Below are positions 49,969 through 63,042 of a DNA stretch of 64,000 bases, piece after piece. The position numbers and the translations under genes are program-made. The notes under the pieces were generated by a model, which saw only the letters and a list, made by a program, of their open reading frames with translations, was not told the origin of the DNA and ran no database searches. Position 1 is the first letter of the stretch. Every line of letters begins with the position of its first letter. Source of the stretch: Margaritifera margaritifera (taxonomy: Eukaryota > Mollusca > Bivalvia > Unionida > Margaritiferidae); contig JAQPZY010001148.1 of NCBI GenBank assembly GCA_029931535.1, positions 896,501 to 960,500 of the forward strand. Direction: 5' to 3'.

Positions 49969-50690
49969 GTTCTCTGAGAAATACTGTACACTCGCAGGTC
50001 TATATAACAAAATATAAAAAAGTAAAGCACACTGTTACAACGCTATGACGTTTAATTCAGAAGAGGATACAAATTTAAGTCTGAATACAGCGTCAAGTAT
50101 GTATTTCTGCCGCATTTTTCCAGCTATTATTAGTACAATATTATTTTACATCAGTTCACACGCTATTACTAACCTACATACGATAAAATTTCGAAAAAAT
50201 AAACCACGTCTTATAATTTTCATTACTACTTTTTGTTCGGTTTATTATTGAGATAGGACTCCTTTTAAGGCTATTGTTACTTGGGAGTGGAAATATAGGC
50301 AGATGTTCAACGAGGAAGAAAGTTCAAAGGTGATTACAATTTTAAATGCACAGAACGAGAATTTGAAAGAATTTGTAAATTCATACGAGTTATTTCAGTT
50401 ATAATAAGGAATGTGTATATTTATTTCTTTTACACAGAATTTCATATATAGTGATGAATATATGTATCTTCTTTATAAAACGAAAAGGGGTTTTTTTCTT
50501 AACATAGAAACAAAATATGTAAGAAATATGATCGAATATATAAATCAAATAACTAAATAAGTAGGCTTATTTTTTAGGGTGGCTTATTTTTTAGGGTGGC
50601 TTATTTTTTTAAGGTGGCTTACTTTCGAGCGGGAAAAAAAGCTAACCAAACAAACACTCTGAACGGTTTTGTTCAGATGTAGGTTTACTT
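49233..50690. other. no recognisable gene
   Basis: Contains a poly-T run (about 49939-49968) and a small cluster of 'ggcttattttttagggt' direct repeats at 50565-50625. No gene seen. Confidence 0.45.
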
Positions 50691-50754
50691 TTGAAGCCGG
50701 CTTGATTTCAGATTTTTAGGACATGACCTGAGTATTAACAAATGGTATGCCTTC

Positions 50755-53700
50755 GATTACATAACATTTAAGGTTTGACCCAGAGTGGACAGCTACACCT
50801 GGCTTCCTCTGGAAAGTCCTTTCTAGTGGATCAGGCGACCGATCAGATATGCTCATCCCCCTGCTGTGAAGGCAGATGGCAAGAGCTGTGTGGACAGCGC
50901 AGGGCACGAGCTCAGGTGCAATAGGAACTGATGACCATCCAATGCATTCGGGCTTGTCTCCAGAGGTCTCGACATTATCGTGTCACTGGATGCAGACATG
51001 CCTGGCGAGAGAGTCCAACTTTCCCTCACTTAAATCCAACTCACGCAAAAGTCATGACTCTATTCCCCTTCCCCAAACAGATATCTTCGAGTCCTGTGGC
51101 GATGGACGAGCGTCTGTAGCTGCAGGCCTTCACACAGGAGGTTCAGGGCATAGTGTCGATTTTCACTGGACCGAAGCAGTAGTGGAACTGATCAGCCCTT
51201 TTTATGATCACATTGCTCACCTCTGTAGCATGAGGAGGGGCTCGAAAAGGTGCCCTAAACATTGCCTGCTTCAACTTAACCCTGGTCAGCATAACGCGGC
51301 TGACGGAGATCCCACCTTAGCGGTCGAAAACCTAACAAGAAGACAAAGATGACGCAACTCATCATTGGTGCCGGGAACTTATTCACACTAATGGACAGTA
51401 CATCAGCAGATAGACCAGAGAGAAGAACAGCTCTAGTTGGTAGAAAAATGGACAGATTCAACACTCAGATAGCAGCCCTGAGTTAAACTCGCCTAGCAGA
51501 GGAAGGACAAGTCACCGAAGTAGGAGCCGGCTACACGTTCTTCTTGAGTTGCCGAAGTAAAGAAGAGCAACGTGAAGCTGGTGTTGGGTTTGCCACAGAA
51601 TCACAGCTAGTTAGCAAGCTCGCAAATCTCCCAAACGGCGTGAATGACAGACAAATGTAAATAAGACTTCCACTGTCATAAAAGGTCATGCAACTATCAT
51701 CAGTGCCGATACACCCCCATGACCAACCCTGATGAAATCAAGGACACATGTTTTGAAGATTTTGAGTCTCTTATTGCAGAAGTATCAAAGGCAGACAAGC
51801 TCATCGTCCTAGGTGACTTTAATGCTAGAGTTGGCACAGATCATCAGACATGGCCAGGTGTCATTGGCAAAAATGACTTTGGCAAATGCAACTACAACGG
51901 ACTCCTCCTACGGAGGAAATGCGCTAGACACGACCGCCTAATCACCAACACAGTCTTCCTCATGCCAAACCGTAATAAGACGTCTTGGATGCATCCACGC
52001 TCCAAGCACTGGCATCTTATTTACTACGTCATCGTCAGTAGAAGAGACAGGCAGGATCTCCTAGTGACTAAGGCCATGAGACGTGCAGAATGCTGGACTG
52101 ACCATTGGCTCATAATCTCCAAGCTCAATATCCGGATTCAGCCTAGCAGGCAACAAATGTCCCCAACAACCTTAATATCGCCAAATTGAAACATGAGAAT
52201 GTGAAACAGGCATTCGTCGAATAAATGTGCAGCCAACTGGATACAATCGATAAAAACTTCAAAGATGTCGAGGAATGTTGGGCATCCTTCAGGAACTATG
52301 TGTACCCACCTGCATCCAAAAACTCTTCCACCCCCACCCCCACCACCCCCGCGTAAACATCAAGATTGATTTTATACGAACGATGCTGCCATACAGAGAC
52401 TTCTGAATGAGAAACATCGGTTACAAAAGGCCTGTTTAGAAGACAGCACTTCATCATCTTAGAAGGCAGCCTTCAACAACATCAAGAGGACTGTAAATTG
52501 CAAACTCAGAAAGTTGCATGACTCATGGCTGAGCAATAAGGCAGATGTTATTCAATCCTACGCAGACCGGAATGACATGAAGAACTTCTATGATGCTTTG
52601 AAGACAACCTACGGGCCAGTCATCAGCAACATATCCAGTACTGAATGCTGACAACGCCACGCTGCTCACTAACAAAGAAACGATACTTCAAAGATGGGCA
52701 GAACACTTCAACAACATCCTCAATAAAAAGTCATCTATCAGCGAGGAGGAAATTGATCGACTGCCGCAAGTGGAAATCAACATATCGCTTGCTGATCCTC
52801 TAACGCTGACTGAAACAATTGACCTGCTGTCAAATGGCAAAGCACATGGACCAGATGCTCAACATGTAGAAGTTTACAAAGCTGGAGGCTCGCACATGGC
52901 AAACAAACAGACTGAAATCTTCCACTCAATGTGGACGCAGGGAACTATACCCCATAAGTACAAGGATGCATCCATCGTCCACTTGTACAAGCGGAAAGAC
53001 AACAGACAATCCTGTGACAACCATCGGGGCATCTCCTTGCTGTCTATATCCTGCAAAATCCTTGTCAAAATTCTGCTGAATTGTCTTGTGCATCACATCG
53101 ATCAAGGTCTCCTGCCAGAGAGTCAGTGTGGCTTCAGGAAAGGACGAGGGACCACAGACATGGTGTTTGCAGCTCGTCAACACCAGGTGAAATGCCAGGA
53201 ACAGAACTCCAACCTGTACACGACATTCATCGACCTGACAAACGCCTTTGACACAGTCAGCCGTGAAGGCCTTGGATGATCATGGCAAAATTGGTTGCCC
53301 AGAGAAATTCATCGTGATGGTTCGGCAATTCCATGGTGGCGTGCTCGCTTGTGTCGTGAACGACGGCGAATCATCTGAACCATTCCCAGTCATCAATGGA
53401 GTCAAGCAAGGCTGTGTGTTGGCCCCAACCCTCTTTAGTATGATGTTTTCTGCCATGCTTACTGATGCCTTCCGTGACTACAACACAGGGATCGACATCA
53501 GATACCGGAATTACGGCAAGATTTTCAATCTGAGCAGACTACAGGCGAAGAGGAAATTACAGAAAGTAACTGTTCGCGATCTCCTATTCCCTGAATGACA
53601 TATCTGAGTCTGATATGCAACACAGTTTGGACCATGTATCTTCAGCTTGTGACAACTTCGGTCTTACAATAAGTATTGAGAAGACAGAGGTGATGCACCA

Positions 53701-54720
53701 ACCTACAGTATGAAAGCCTTACGTAGAACCTACCATCAGGGTAAATGGTCAAACCCTCGTGGCAGTGGACAAGTTTACCTATCTCGGCAGCACACTATCA
53801 CGTGCAGTCCACATTGATGATGAAACTAACGCCAGAATTGCTAAAGCAAGTGTGGCCTTTGGCAGATTACATTTAAATCTGTTGGAGCATAGAGGCACCC
53901 GTCTACAACAACTTAAGGTCTACAAAGCCATTGTGTTTGCCGACCCTGCTCTATGCTTGCGAAACCTGGACGGTGTACAGATGCCATGCCAAAAAGCTGA
54001 ACCATTTTCACATGGGCTGCCTGAGGAAACTGATGAGGATAAGATGGCAGGACAGGGTCCCAGACACTAAGGTTCTCACACGGGCAGGCATTCCAAGCAT
54101 CCACACTCTGCTAATGAAATCACAGTTGAGATGGGCAGGCCACTTCACCAGGATATCAGACGAGTGACTTCCAAAGAAGATCTTCTAGAGCCAGCTGAAG
54201 GAGGGAAAGCGATCTCAGGGTGGTCAGAAGAAACGCTTCAAAGATTCCATCAAGTCATCCTTTAAACACTTCAACATTGAAACTGAGTCTTGGGTAGATC
54301 TCGCACAGGATCGCTCCGCCTGGCGGAGTCTCATCCATACTGGAGCTACAGACTTTGAATGCAGGAGAATTGCAGAGTCAGTGCATAAGCGCGAGCAGTT
54401 TAAATCTCAGAATTGCAGTACATTCTATATTGATCAAGCAAACCCAAGCGGCATCTCTTTGTTAAGTGTGCCACAGACAGTTCAGATCACAAATTGGCCT
54501 GATCAGCCACTGACGTACTCACAAAAACCAAACCAGTTAGTGATGTCATGGTCATCTTCGAACTCGAAGCATTTAAGGTCCTTGTTAGCTCGGCCTATTC
54601 TTTGCCTGGTTTGAACTCAGGCCATAGGCTTTATAATACTCATTTAAGAGCCTATAAATATATTATTCCATTCGATCAGGGATGTTTGTTATGACAAACA
54701 CTTATATATGCTATTTGATC
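50755..54720 (+). mobile_element. RTE-like LINE, decayed, unit 2
   Basis: Better preserved partner of the LINE at 36690-40560. The EN domain is at 51719-52189 ('DKLIVLGDFNARVGTDHQTW', 'MHPRSKHWHLIYYVIVSRR', 'ECWTDHWLIISKLNIR'). RT is at 52670-53598 ('SNGKAHGPDAQHVEVYKAGG', 'LLPESQCGFRKGRGTTDMVF', 'TTFIDLTNAFDTVS', 'VINGVKQGCVLAPTLFSMMF'). A 13 bp deletion near 53589 removes the Ala-Asp-Asp-Cys active site. The C-terminal region is 53759-54440 ('KFTYLGSTLSRAVHIDDETN'). A C-terminal finger is readable near 54455-54520 as V-C-H-R-Q-F-R-S-Q-I-G-L-I-S-H, a stop, R-T-H, with a first Cys just before. Confidence 0.88.
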
Positions 54721-54730
54721 AACAAGTCAC

Positions 54731-54918
54731 TGAACTTTTTACATTAACATTTTGGGCTTTTAACCGACTAATATATTCATCTTTCCAAGACTTACGTAAT
54801 ATATCAATACAACTAAAATTCTACATGTGACTTTTGCAAGCATAGGAATTGCAAATAGTCTCATGAGTAACTGTGGATGCATAATGTGAAACAGTATCTC
54901 TCTCTCTCTCTCTCTCTC

Positions 54919-55008
<90 letters not shown>

Positions 55009-55018
55009 GGAAAGAGAG
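54731..55018. repeat. (CT)n and (AT)n compound microsatellite region
   Basis: CT with GTCT interruptions at about 54895-54968, then AT to about 55005, inside otherwise unremarkable sequence. Frames through it are artefacts. Confidence 0.9.
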
Positions 55019-55330
55019 AGAGAGAAAGTGAGAGAGCAAACATGACAAAGCATAGTGCAGCAAGATTGAAATGCTGGCCAATCGCTTTCGAGATCAGAGG
55101 ATCCCTTTTTTCAGGGCTAACGAGACAAACTAATAATTACAACAACAACAAAAACCGTAAATAAAATATATATTGATATACTCTTTTGCTATTGAAATCA
55201 AAGTAAAAAAATATAATACTAACATATCCTAAAAAAAGGCAGAAAACTGTATACTGAAAAAATGTGTATAACTGAATACATATACAGTATACTTTATAAC
55301 GTTGTGTTCTGTAACAACCAGTAGAAACGA

Positions 55331-55525
55331 GAGTCGCGGTAGCTCCGTTGGTAGAGCACCAAACTCGTAATCCAAGGGTCGCGGATTCGCCCTGGCCAGC
55401 CTGAGTCGGCTGCCTGTATGTGTCCTTGGGAAGCGTGCTTGCTTTAACTCATATTTCCTCTGCATTATATAGCCAATAATGTGTTAGATTTGCCGTTAAG
55501 ACCAGCAAAAACAAAACAAATAAAA
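55331..55525 (+). mobile_element. SINE-B, tRNA-derived, copy 1
   Basis: The head 'ggtagctccgttggtagagc' contains an A-box-like element and 'gggtcgcggattcgccc' a degenerate B-box. The family-specific stretch 'ggccagcctgagtcggctg' follows, and the copy ends with 'gccgttaagaccagc' and an A-rich tail. It shares layout and words with 59049-59195. Confidence 0.75.
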
Positions 55526-55739
55526 CATGTAAAAACTTTGCAATGCTACAATTCTTTCTGACAATGATATTTTTTTTCGTCACCCAAACTGTCATATGGT
55601 TTTTTGACACCCGTGTCATTGATCTTTCACATTAATATTGTGAATCGCTGATTATAATTTCTAAAGATTACTAATATATTCACCCAATCGAATTTGATCA
55701 ATCACTTATTCAACAAGAAGGGTAAAACTGTTAAAAATG

Positions 55740-55875
55740 CATTCATATACATGTGTGTTGAATAACTTTCCGGCATTCATACGCATGTGTGTTGAATAAC
55801 TTTCCGACATTCATATGCATGTGTGTTGAATAACTTTCCGGCATTCATATGCATGTGTGTTGACTAACTTTCCTG
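55740..55875. repeat. 34 bp x 4 minisatellite
   Basis: Units with 'catgtgtgttgaataacttt' at spacing 34 (55751, 55785 and onward), four copies with few differences. Confidence 0.95.
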
Positions 55876-55978
55876 CAAGAAAAGCGGAAATATGGAAACT
55901 CACCTAGCTGGTGTTTCTCCGTCTTTACAGGACGTAAATTATATTAAGTTTGACTCAGTTTGAGTGATGACACTGACA

Positions 55979-56700
55979 GACATGTATTCATACAGGCAGA
56001 CAGAAAGGCAGACATGCATATGAACAGACAAACAAACAGACAGTTAGACAGGTATCAAACCTTACATGCATGCAAGCAAACACTCATACACTTTGGAACA
56101 TACATACATACAAAGAGACTCACACACATATATGTACATATACATACAAAGGGACTCACACACACATATATACATATACATACAAAGAGACTCACACACA
56201 TATATGTACATATACATACAAAGAGACTCACACACATATATGTACATATACATACAAAGAGACTCACACACACATATATACATATACATACAAAGAGACT
56301 CACACACATCTATGTACATATACATACAAAGAGACTCACAACATATATGTACATATACATACAAGTATATGTACATACCCATATACATACGGATTCATCA
56401 ATGGATGCACGTATACACGCATATACCAACATACATATATGCATGACTACAGACAGATAGAGAGACAAGCAGGCAGAAAGACAGACAGACAAACAGACAG
56501 ACATACTGACATCCAAACCAACACACTGTCAGACAGATATAAAAAGCATACATGCATGAAAACAACCACGCACTTCAAAATATACATATATACACATATG
56601 TGCACGTATGTATGTACCTACATACATACATACAGACAATAAAACAGACAGCTAAGCAGAGAGTCAGAATGACAGATAAACATTCAAACACACATTAACA
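55979..56700. repeat. 36 bp x 7 array inside GACA/TACA-rich satellite
   Basis: A 36 bp unit ('caaagagactcacacacata' core) repeats from 56105 to 56365 with starts such as 56111, 56147 and 56183. Flanking sequence is (GACA)n- and (TACA)n-rich. All frames are open on both strands because stops are absent from the unit; they are not genes. Confidence 0.95.
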
Positions 56701-56789
56701 CAGAAAAGAAAAAAATGTGAAACTTGAAAAATCTCCCTCAATTGTTCTCGGCTTTTCTACCACTATTTTTTTCTGCAACCTGAGAAATG

Positions 56790-57145
56790 CAGTGACCATG
56801 ATTTAACACAATTCCATAAACACCGTAATCACTACTTGATGATGTAATACAATGTCATAAACACCGTAATCACTACTTGATGATGTAATACAATGTCTTA
56901 AACACCGTAATCACTACTTGATGATGTAATACAATGTCATAAACACCGTAATCACTACTTGATGATGTAATACAATGCCATAAACACCGTAATCACTACT
57001 TGATGACAGTGACCATGATGTAATACAATGTCAAAAATACCATAATCACCACTTGATGACAGTGACCATGATGTAACACAATGTCAAAAACACCGTAATC
57101 ACTACTTGATGATGTAATAGTCATAAAAATCGTAATCACTAACTG
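56790..57145. repeat. 41 bp minisatellite
   Basis: About eight units of 'caccgtaatcactacttgat' plus 'gatgtaatacaatgtcata' with period 41 (for example 56821 and 56862). Some contain an extra 'gacagtgaccat' block. Confidence 0.95.
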
Positions 57146-57575
57146 ATGATATCGATGATTGAAATGACGATATTTGTCATGATGACGATGATGATAAAGT
57201 AGTATTAGTAGCAATAATAATAATAATAATAATAATAATAGTGATAATAGTCATGGTCGAAGAATTAGTTGCAGTAGTTGTACAAAATGCATACACAAAC
57301 TTGGCCGTGTTTAATATGTAATAAAGTTAAAAGTAACACTTAATATTCAATATTTCTTTTTAAAAATTCTTGCATTGTATACATTTTGAGTAGAAACTAT
57401 ACCTTTATCCATTCTTTATTTTACTTAGAAAAGTCTCAAATGGTTTCTTATAAATTCACACAGCTGCAGTTTAAATTCTTACATAACTCTGCTTAACAGA
57501 AAAAGGAGGACAAAATCAAAGTCATTTCTGAACATATCAGTTTCTTTCTTGACACAACTCAAGACTGAGTGAGAC

Positions 57576-57716
57576 TTTGTAATTAATTGACCATTTAATA
57601 TTGGAAAAACCTTTGTAATTAATTGACCATTAATATTGGAAAAGCCTTTGTAATTAATTGACCATTTAATATTGGAAAAGCGTTTGTAATTATTTACCAT
57701 TTAATATTGGAAAAGC
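57576..57716. repeat. 35-36 bp x 4 minisatellite
   Basis: Units of 'tttgtaattaattgaccatt' plus 'taatattggaaaagc', four copies. Confidence 0.95.
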
Positions 57717-59045
57717 GAATGATATGAAACGTCTACAGTCGGTGGCTCATTTTGAATTTGCAGTTTGGTTCACAAAAGTCTTGTCTGCAATAAGACATGG
57801 AATCAATTTTAAATTTTCTATCTTACAATGACATAGCAAAAGACGAAAATATTGTAAAGAAAATCATTTCTATTTGCACAAAACATATCAATTGGATTTT
57901 GAATCCACTCAGTTCTTTTATTTTGTATTTTTTATACAAGTGTAGCTATTAATGCCCCTAATAACGTATCGGACTTCCATTAACTGAAATACATTTGACT
58001 TGAATGTAGCTGTCTGTATTATCAATTGTCATTAAAAAAGCTTGTCATGTCTTGTCAATACAGAAATGTAGACAAGGTGAACCCATTTATATTTTGCAGA
58101 TACCTGACGGGTATATTATCAAATCGAAATCATTTGAACCGAGGGACATTTATGGGTATTTTCTTACAAAACTATTTTGTATCGTTAAATCAACGGGTAG
58201 TGGAGCGAAGACAAATTGAATGGGCCAGGTATTTTTAGTAAATGGCACAAATTATAGCTTATTATATTCTTTGGATGCAGTCTTGTTCAGCGGCACAATC
58301 ACGTTGGTGAAGGATTTTACTCCCCACAGCAAAATATTGATGAAATTGTGGAACGCCGGTAAAGATCACGCGCTAATATCTGTACTTCATTATTTCCAGA
58401 CTGCAAGGAGCGCGAGCCGTTGCTTCTGTGCAGGGGTGAAAAAAGGGATATATTTCTGTGTTGCAATTAAAGGGAAGTTAAGCCAGGCGTGTGGAATATA
58501 TTTTTGTGGATTATTCAAAGCGGATAAGGTAAGTTTGTCTTGTATGATTTTTTTTACTTTTATAGTAGTTACGTACACCTAAAGAGAAGTGAGTTAGTCT
58601 CATTAAAATATCGAGGTAAAACAAAGAGTTTATTGTTGAAAGATTATCGCGAACAAAGAACATATTACCGTGACTAAGATAGGACATTAAGGAGTGATAT
58701 GAGAGATAATTTAAGTTTTAAATAGCAACTATAGTGTTACATAAGATCTGTAACAATTTGAAAAACACAGGAATGCTCAAGGAACATAAACTATGATTTT
58801 TTAAGCACAATGCCACCTTCTCTATCCTTAAAATGACATCAGAAAAAGTCTTTAAAGAGATATTTGATTTTAATGCAATATTTAGGAGATGATACTATAA
58901 CATGAAAAATATACGTTTTTCATTTGTTTCGATGCACTGAGAGAGTGAGTGATTATTGGATGATTGGATTATTGTTGGAAATTACAAGGAGATACTTTTT
59001 CTGATGTCTATGAATAATAGAGTATTTGGAAACTTTACTTTGTGT
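57717..59045. other. no recognisable gene
   Basis: One frame of about 120 codons (58220-58582) has no motif or start context that I recognise and no support from its neighbours. Confidence 0.45.
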
Positions 59046-59048
59046 GGC

Positions 59049-59195
59049 CGGGAGCCGCCGTAGCTGAGGTGGTAGAACGCCAGACTTGTAATCCAAGGGT
59101 CGTGGGTTTGATACCCGTCAGGCCAGCCCGGGTAGGCTGTCTCTGTGTGCCCATGGGAAAGTGCCGTTAAAACCACACAGAAATAAGATATTTTC
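59049..59195 (+). mobile_element. SINE-B, tRNA-derived, copy 2
   Basis: The head 'gccgtagctgaggtggtaga' and the B-box-like 'gggtttgatacccgtc' are followed by 'aggccagcccgggtaggctg' and 'gtgccgttaaaacc'. This is the same order of blocks as the copy at 55331-55525, with many substitutions. Confidence 0.75.
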
Positions 59196-59264
59196 TCTTG
59201 CAAGAACTGCGATTATATAAATACTAACAAACCTGACATAAATACTAAGAAAATGGATATGTGT

Positions 59265-60865
59265 TCATAATATTTTCACTTCAAAACGCAGACTATGAAT
59301 AGTACGTCATTTTACTCTCATGTGAATTCTCTCTACATTATGACTATGAATAGTACGTCATTTTACTCTCATGTGAATTCTCTCTACATTATGACTATGA
59401 ATAGTACGTCATTTTACTCTCATGTGAATTCTCTCTACATTGTGACTATGAATAGTACGTCATTTTACTCTCATGTGAATTCTCTCTACATTATGACTAT
59501 GAATAGTACGTCATTTTACTCTCATGTGAATTCTCTGTACATTGTACTCTCATGTGAATTCTCTCTACATTGTACTTTCATGTGAATTCTCTGTACATAG
59601 TATTCTCATGTGAATTCTCTCTACATTGTACTCTCATGTGAATTCTCTGTACGTTGTACTCATGTGAATTCTAGGTACATTGTACTCTCATGTGAATTCT
59701 CTGTACAATATACTCTCATGTGAATTATCTGTACATTATACTCTCATGTGAATTCTCTGTACATTGTAATTTCATGTGAATTCTCTCTACATTATTCTCT
59801 CATGTGAATTCTCTGTACATTATGACTATGAATAGTACGTCATTTAACTCTCATGTGAATTCTCTGTACATAGTACTCTCATGTGAATTCTCTGTACATT
59901 GTACTCTCATGTGAATTCTCTCTACATTTTACTCTCATGGGAATTCTCTCTACATTATAATCTCATGTGAATTCTCTGTGCATTGTACTCTCATGTGAAT
60001 TCTCTCTACATTATACTCTCATGTGAATTCTCTCTACATTGTACTCTCATGTGAATTCTCTCTACATTTTACTCTCATGTGAATTCTCTGTACATTATAC
60101 TCTCATGTGAATTCTCTGTACATTATACTCTCATGTGAATTCTCTATACATTGTACTCTCATGGGAATTCTCTGTACATTATACTCTCATGTGAATTCTA
60201 TGTACATTGTACTCATGTGAATTTTCTCTACATTGTACTCTCATAATATTTTCACTTCAAAACGCAGACTATGAATAGTACGTCATTTTACTCTCATGTG
60301 AATTCTCTCTACATTATACTCTCATGTGAATTCTCTGTACATTGTTCTCTCATGTGAATTCTCTGTACATTGTACTCTCATGTGAATTCTCTTTACATTG
60401 TACTCTCATGTGAATTCTCTGTAGATTGTACTCTCATGTGAATTCTTTGTACATTGTACTCTCATGTGAATTCTCTTTACATTATACTCTCATGTGAATT
60501 CTTTTTACATTATACTCTCATGTGAATTCTCTTTACATTATACTTTCATGTGAATTATTTTTACATTATACTCTCATGTGAATTCTCTTTACATTATACT
60601 CTTATGTGAATTCTCTCTACATTGTACTCTCATGTGAATTCTCTTTACATTTAACTCTCATGTGAATTCTCTCTACATTGTACTCTCATGTGAATTTTCT
60701 CTACATTGTACTCTCATGTAAATTCTCTCTACATTGTACTCTCATGTGAATTCTCTGTACATTATACTCTCATGTGAATTCTCTGTACATCGTACTCTCA
60801 TGTGAATTCTCTCTACATTATACTCTCATGTGAATTCTCTCTACATTATATTCTCATGTGAATCC
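59265..60865. repeat. 28 bp minisatellite with 51 bp higher-order start, 1.6 kb
   Basis: Five 51 bp units (starts 59292, 59343, 59394 and onward) are followed by about fifty 28 bp units of 'actctcatgtgaattctctg' plus 'tacattgt'. Most units hold a GAATTC. The left flank plus the first 51 bp unit ('tcataatattttcacttcaa') recurs inside the array at 60241, an offset of 976 bp from 59265. Confidence 0.97.
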
Positions 60866-62746
60866 ATGTGAAATCTTTTTTTTTTTTTTCTTTCTTTTTT
60901 TTTTTTTGCTTTTATTTTGTTGAGCACTTGAACTTAACATAAATGTGAAAATATTAAATAAAAGTCGCAATGGTGCAATGGACAGCTAGCATGTATGAGT
61001 ACGTTGTTCTTATTTTTGTCTGGAACGAGTGTAGTTCACCCCGAAGTGTCTACCAGTGAATTTGGTCTTAAATCATCATATTCATCTACTTCATCTTAGT
61101 CCTTACCTACAACCTTGTTCAGCATTTTCTCCGAATATCTTAGAATATAGAGTAGAAAAAGAAATGTGTACTTTCGGGAAGGGACAGTCAAGTAATGTTG
61201 ACGTCAGGATATTATAGAAGGAATTTGTTAATTTTTGAATTTCATCTGATCAAAAGATGCAATGGCTTAGATATGGCCTCGATATTGAACAAACAAAGTA
61301 TTCTGAGTTTGTTTTGATTTTCTGTAGTTTTTATTTTTTTTACTCCAGTGGATGACTGTATTGATCGAGGAAGGTGTTCGGAACGATGGATGGATGGATG
61401 AATGAATTGAAAATTCTAAATAGTTGTGTTCTCAAAATTACAGCTTACCGGTGTATATTGTATCTATTTTACCCCATACTTTCATTTAAAAACAAGTTTA
61501 AAATTATGTTCATTATTATGAATAGGTGTTTGACATTGAAATACTGTATTCATTTAACTTGTATGTTTATTTAACATATAGATCGTTATTCACCCTCTCA
61601 CGAGTATTATGTGAAATGGCGCGTGTGTTAGTCCAAGATAAAAGCTAAAGTGTGATGGTGATGGGTAGATATAAAAGTACACACAAAAAGAATAGGCGAA
61701 AGAAAACAGTGTTAATTAAGTGTTCACAGAAGTTTAAGACATGAATCAAAACAAGATTAAAGCAGTGGGATTTTTTTTTTTTTTTTTTTTTGGGGGGGGA
61801 GAGGATATTAAAATTGATTTGTATCGTTCCCTCGTTGAAAGAGTTCAAAATCAAAGAGCAATATTTTGTAGTTCAACTGCAATAATCAGTTTGTAAAAAT
61901 AGTGTATGTGTGAAGCTGTCTAAAAGTGAGAGGGTACATGTGGAGAATCATTTTTTAGGGTGTCCAAAGTTTAGTGGCAGAAGAACGGCAGCCAATCCAT
62001 TAACAATGTTGTAAAACATAACTAGGCGAGCATCTTATAACCTGTTTTCAAGGGACTAAAAGCCAATATTTTTTTGGCATCCTAATAACGTGGTCATAAG
62101 CTGAGTAAATTGTTTTTGATCCAACGGATTCTCTAGAGTTGCCCTCATTCTATTTTTCTGATGGACTGTGTAGGGGCTGAAAATTGTTGCATGTATTCCA
62201 CTTGAGGTCTTGCCTAAAGTTTTATTAGAATTGTTGGTAACTCTGTCGATATGTTGGTTCCAATTTAGATCAGAGCTATGATCTATTCCTGAACATTTTG
62301 TATAATTTTAATCAAAAAGTCTACTTTCTCCACACCTCATTGAAAATTATATGTTATTTATGTGGTCAAGAGTTGCGCTGTTCTTACTGTTAATTATCTA
62401 CGATATAAATTGCTACAGTAATACAAAACCATTTTCGGTGAGAAATAGACCGTAAGAATAATTCGGGTACGAAATATTTGCTTCAGAATTTCAGTGTGCC
62501 TAAGAGTTGATTTTGGTTGTCCCTTCCCCCCCCCCCCCCCCCCCCGTGACAAAAAAATGTTGACTGTACTCTTGAAAAGATATTTTAAAACGTGAAATAA
62601 GTTGATTACAAAGTTTTTAGTTAGTTGTATCTCAAGTATATGCACTATATCTGTTGCCGAAACATCTGTAACCCATTTTGTATCGATTATAATCTTGGTG
62701 GATTGTGTAGTAAATTTTCAATATGATGGGTTGAACATCTACAAAA

Positions 62747-62794
<48 letters not shown>

Positions 62795-63040
62795 TTTTTT
62801 TTTTAAATTTCGTCGGTTTTTTTTTGGGGGGGGGGTTTCGTTTTTTACATTTTTTGAAAATTTAGCGATGTGAATAAATAACATTTAAATATCATACGCA
62901 ATGGGAGACTACGATACTATTCATACGATTGAAGGTTTAATTTTCTAAATTTGTCAATGGAATTCTACGCGGAGTTTAAATTGGCAATTTTTCACACCGC
63001 CAAATACACTTACATTTAGCACACACACAAGAACTCTGTA
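60866..63040. other. no recognisable gene; homopolymers and (ATT)n
   Basis: Contains poly-T/C and poly-G runs (60872-60907, 61770-61798, 62526-62546, 62795-62835) and (ATT)n at 62748-62792. I recognise no gene or transposon end. Confidence 0.5.
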
Positions 63041-63042
63041 TG

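Larger units (their letters stand above)
40619..54730 (+). repeat. segmental duplication, unit 2 (14.1 kb)
   Basis: Second head-to-tail unit, starting 8 bp after unit 1 ends. It is longer mainly because of the hAT MITE (325 bp), about 430 bp near 41900-42340, an (AT)n expansion at 46519-46582 and a 1.36 kb stretch (48985-50345). No recognisable gene lies between 40619 and 50750; the remainder is the RTE-like LINE. Confidence 0.9.

Noticed and set aside
56055..56642. Long open frames of Tyr-Ile-His-Thr repeats on both strands
   Set aside because: They arise from a 36 bp repeat without stop codons within GACA/TACA satellite; all frames are open at once.
58220..58582. Host gene of about 120 codons
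   Set aside because: No recognisable motif, no splice or start context I could support, and no neighbouring exons.
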